The position numbers were made by a program, and so were the translations under genes. Source: CAZWVA01 sp964636885 (GTDB lineage Bacteria; Desulfobacterota_D; UBA1144; Nemesobacterales; CSP1-2). From it: 6,727 nt of DNA. Positions within the stretch are counted from its first letter, which is position 1. The number at the start of each line of letters is the position of its first letter. The DNA lies in contig CAZWVA010000089.1 in assembly GCA_964636885.1 (NCBI GenBank), positions 1 to 6,727 on the forward strand, given 5' to 3'. Of the stretch, positions 5,483 through 6,727 are shown in pieces. The notes below the pieces were generated by a model. The model worked only from the letters and a program-made list of their open reading frames with translations. It did no database searches and was not told the origin of the DNA.

Positions 5483-5656
5483 GTAAAATATTATACTACC
5501 CAAAGTAGAAACTCCGAGAATTTCTCATATCACTTTAACAAATCGGCGCAAGTAGAAAAATAGACTTGACTTATTCCTCATTCCGAATCCACTTACCTGA
5601 ATCGTCCTTCTAGATCGGAAGCATTCCCACTCACGTTACCGAGATGCCCCTTTAAA
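5483..5656. other. AT-rich intergenic DNA, nothing coding recognised
   Basis: Between the divergent response regulator and M42 peptidase promoters I find no gene, tRNA or mobile-element remnant. Only tiny palindromes are visible, such as GAGAATTTCTC at 5516-5526. A TTGACT at 5566-5571 has no matching -10 box. Confidence 0.4.
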
Positions 5657-5713
5657 TATGCGTCCCGCATACCTCAGGTGGAACCTCAGACCCTTCTAGC
5701 AATGCTAGGGTCT
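5657..5713. other. Hairpin cluster upstream of the M42 peptidase
   Basis: There are two hairpins in 57 bases: TATGCG-TCC-CGCATA (5657-5671, perfect), and AGACCC (5688-5693) with GGGTCT (5708-5713) enclosing TAGC-AAT-GCTA (5698-5708 region) with a three-base bulge. Between them ACCTCAG occurs twice (5671-5677 and 5683-5689). No T-run follows, and the mapped peptidase promoter lies downstream, so it is not a peptidase leader unless another promoter is used. Bidirectional terminator, protein-binding site or small RNA are all open. Confidence 0.35.
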
Positions 5714-5752
5714 TAAACGGGAAGTCAAAATATCAAATAACGCAAAAACGGA

Positions 5753-5781
5753 TTGGCAAACCACTCATTGTTGGTTATAAT
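5753..5781 (+). promoter_or_regulatory. Strong promoter giving a probably leaderless M42 mRNA
   Basis: TTGGCA (5753-5758), exactly 17 bases, TATAAT (5776-5781). The expected transcription start (about 5788-5792) coincides with ATG 5792, and no Shine-Dalgarno sequence precedes that ATG. Confidence 0.65.
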
Positions 5782-5791
5782 CAGAACCGAC

Positions 5792-6727
5792 ATGCGGATC
5801 GAACTCCTAAGACGCCTGTGCGAGGCCCCCGGACTTCCCGGTGCAGAAGAGCCAGTTAAAGAGATCGTCGTCTCCTCNNNNNNNNNNNNNNNNNNNNNNN
5901 NNNACAGAAGAGATCAAAGAGGACGCCCTTGGCAACATAATAGCCCACATTCCGGCAGAGGGACCCCGGCTCGTTCTCGATGCACACATGGACGAGGTTG
6001 GATTTATGGTTAACCACATAGACCAGAGGGGTTTTCTCCGCGTGATACCACTTGGGGGGATAGATTCAAGGGTCTTCTACGGCCAAAGGGTGATCATATG
6101 GGGCAAAAAACCACTCGTAGGAGCGGTGGCCGCCCTACCTCCCCATATAAGCAAAACAACAGGGGAAAAGGAGGCTCCCGATGTGGAGGACTGCATCATT
6201 GACCTCGGACTCTCACCCGAGAAGGTACAAGACCTTGTAAAGGTAGGGGACGTGGTCTCCTATTTCTCCACCTTTGTAGAGACAGAAGACGCCGTGATCT
6301 CGAAGGCAATAGACGATAGGGTCGGGCTTTTTGTCATAATAGAAGCCCTGAGGAGAACACCGAATATAGGCTGTGACCTTTACGTTTCTGCCACCGTGCA
6401 GGAAGAGGTCGGACTCAGAGGGGCAAACGTGATCGTCCCTGCCTTAGAGCCCGACTTCGTGGTTGCGATCGAGGGAACGGTTTCAAATGACCTTCCAGGG
6501 GTTCCCGAACATAAGACCCTGGCAAGGGTCGGTAAGGGGCCGGAGGTAAGGCTTTCCGATAAATACCTGGTTGCCGATCGGGCACTCAGCTTCTTTATAA
6601 TGGAGCTTGCCGAGAGGCGTAGAATCCCCTATCAGATAACGGTTAAGAAGGCCGGAAGCACAAATGCAACCGCCATGCAGGTTACCGGAAAGGGAAGCCG
6701 TGTTAGCGTAGTCTCGGTCCCGGTGCG
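5792..6727 (+). CDS. M42-family metal-dependent aminopeptidase, 3' partial, crossed by an N gap
   Basis: M42 (PepA/YsdC/FrvX, formerly CelM) enzymes are cytosolic, usually dodecameric tetrahedral aminopeptidases with two metal ions. Before the gap: ELLRRLCEAPGLPGAEEPV, the family N-terminus. After it, in a different window frame starting at 5904: DALGN, then DAHMDEVGF with the metal ligand His (codon 5985-5987), AIDDRVG (bridging Asp at 6312-6314), VQEEVGLRGA (catalytic and metal Glu at 6402-6407) and AIEG (Glu at 6471-6473). The frame stays open to the window edge at VSVPV; roughly 30-40 residues including the last metal-binding His are missing. The frames on the two sides disagree by one base with 26 Ns, so the true gap length must leave remainder 1 on division by 3. 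ATG 5792 fits the family N-terminus and the promoter. Confidence 0.92.
5878..5903. other. Assembly gap of 26 Ns
   Basis: This is a run of 26 undetermined bases inside the M42 gene. The coding frames on the two sides show that 26 is not the true length; 25 or 28, for example, would restore the frame. Confidence 0.98.

Noticed and set aside
5612..5621. AGATCGGAAG, the first bases of an Illumina adapter
   Set aside because: The match stops after ten bases and the following sequence does not continue the adapter, so chance is the better explanation.

Overview
This looks like a bacterial chromosomal window from a metagenome-style assembly: it carries a 26-base N run that breaks a reading frame. 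AGGAGG-type ribosome binding sites, sigma70-like promoters, a RarA ATPase, a secreted truncated globin and a NarL/LuxR-type response regulator all point to Bacteria. No gene here fixes the phylum. A Gram-negative, respiring lineage is a reasonable guess from the exported globin, but it is only an inference.

Layout. Bases 1-193 hold the decaying leader-distal end of a CRISPR array (three GAAAC-type repeat ends spaced 67 and 69 bases, plus a degenerate fourth), with no cas genes in view. A strongly self-complementary element follows at 195-258. Then come three minus-strand genes that appear to be separate units: a single-RRM glycine-rich RNA-binding protein (441-794), a PaaI/hotdog thioesterase (965-1441) and an exported group I truncated haemoglobin (1590-2057). 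The globin's own promoter abuts the end of rarA (2154-3485, minus), the replication-associated recombination ATPase.

The most unusual part is 3569-5482. Two paralogous receiver-domain proteins lie on the minus strand and flank an oppositely oriented VanZ-like membrane protein. One paralogue (4662-5288) keeps a LuxR-type HTH. The other (3569-3970) has lost it completely and seems to start at ATT. Both keep the phosphoacceptor-position Asp but lack the acidic pair at the end of beta-1. Their promoter and leader regions also look like duplicates of one another. This suggests a locally duplicated, atypical regulator pair tied to an envelope protein; the function is unknown.

Bases 5289-5752 contain no convincing gene but do contain the upstream promoter of the HTH regulator and a cluster of hairpins. 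From 5792 to the right edge runs a metal-dependent M42 aminopeptidase, cut by the window end and interrupted by the N run. Its promoter sits so close to the ATG that the mRNA should be leaderless.
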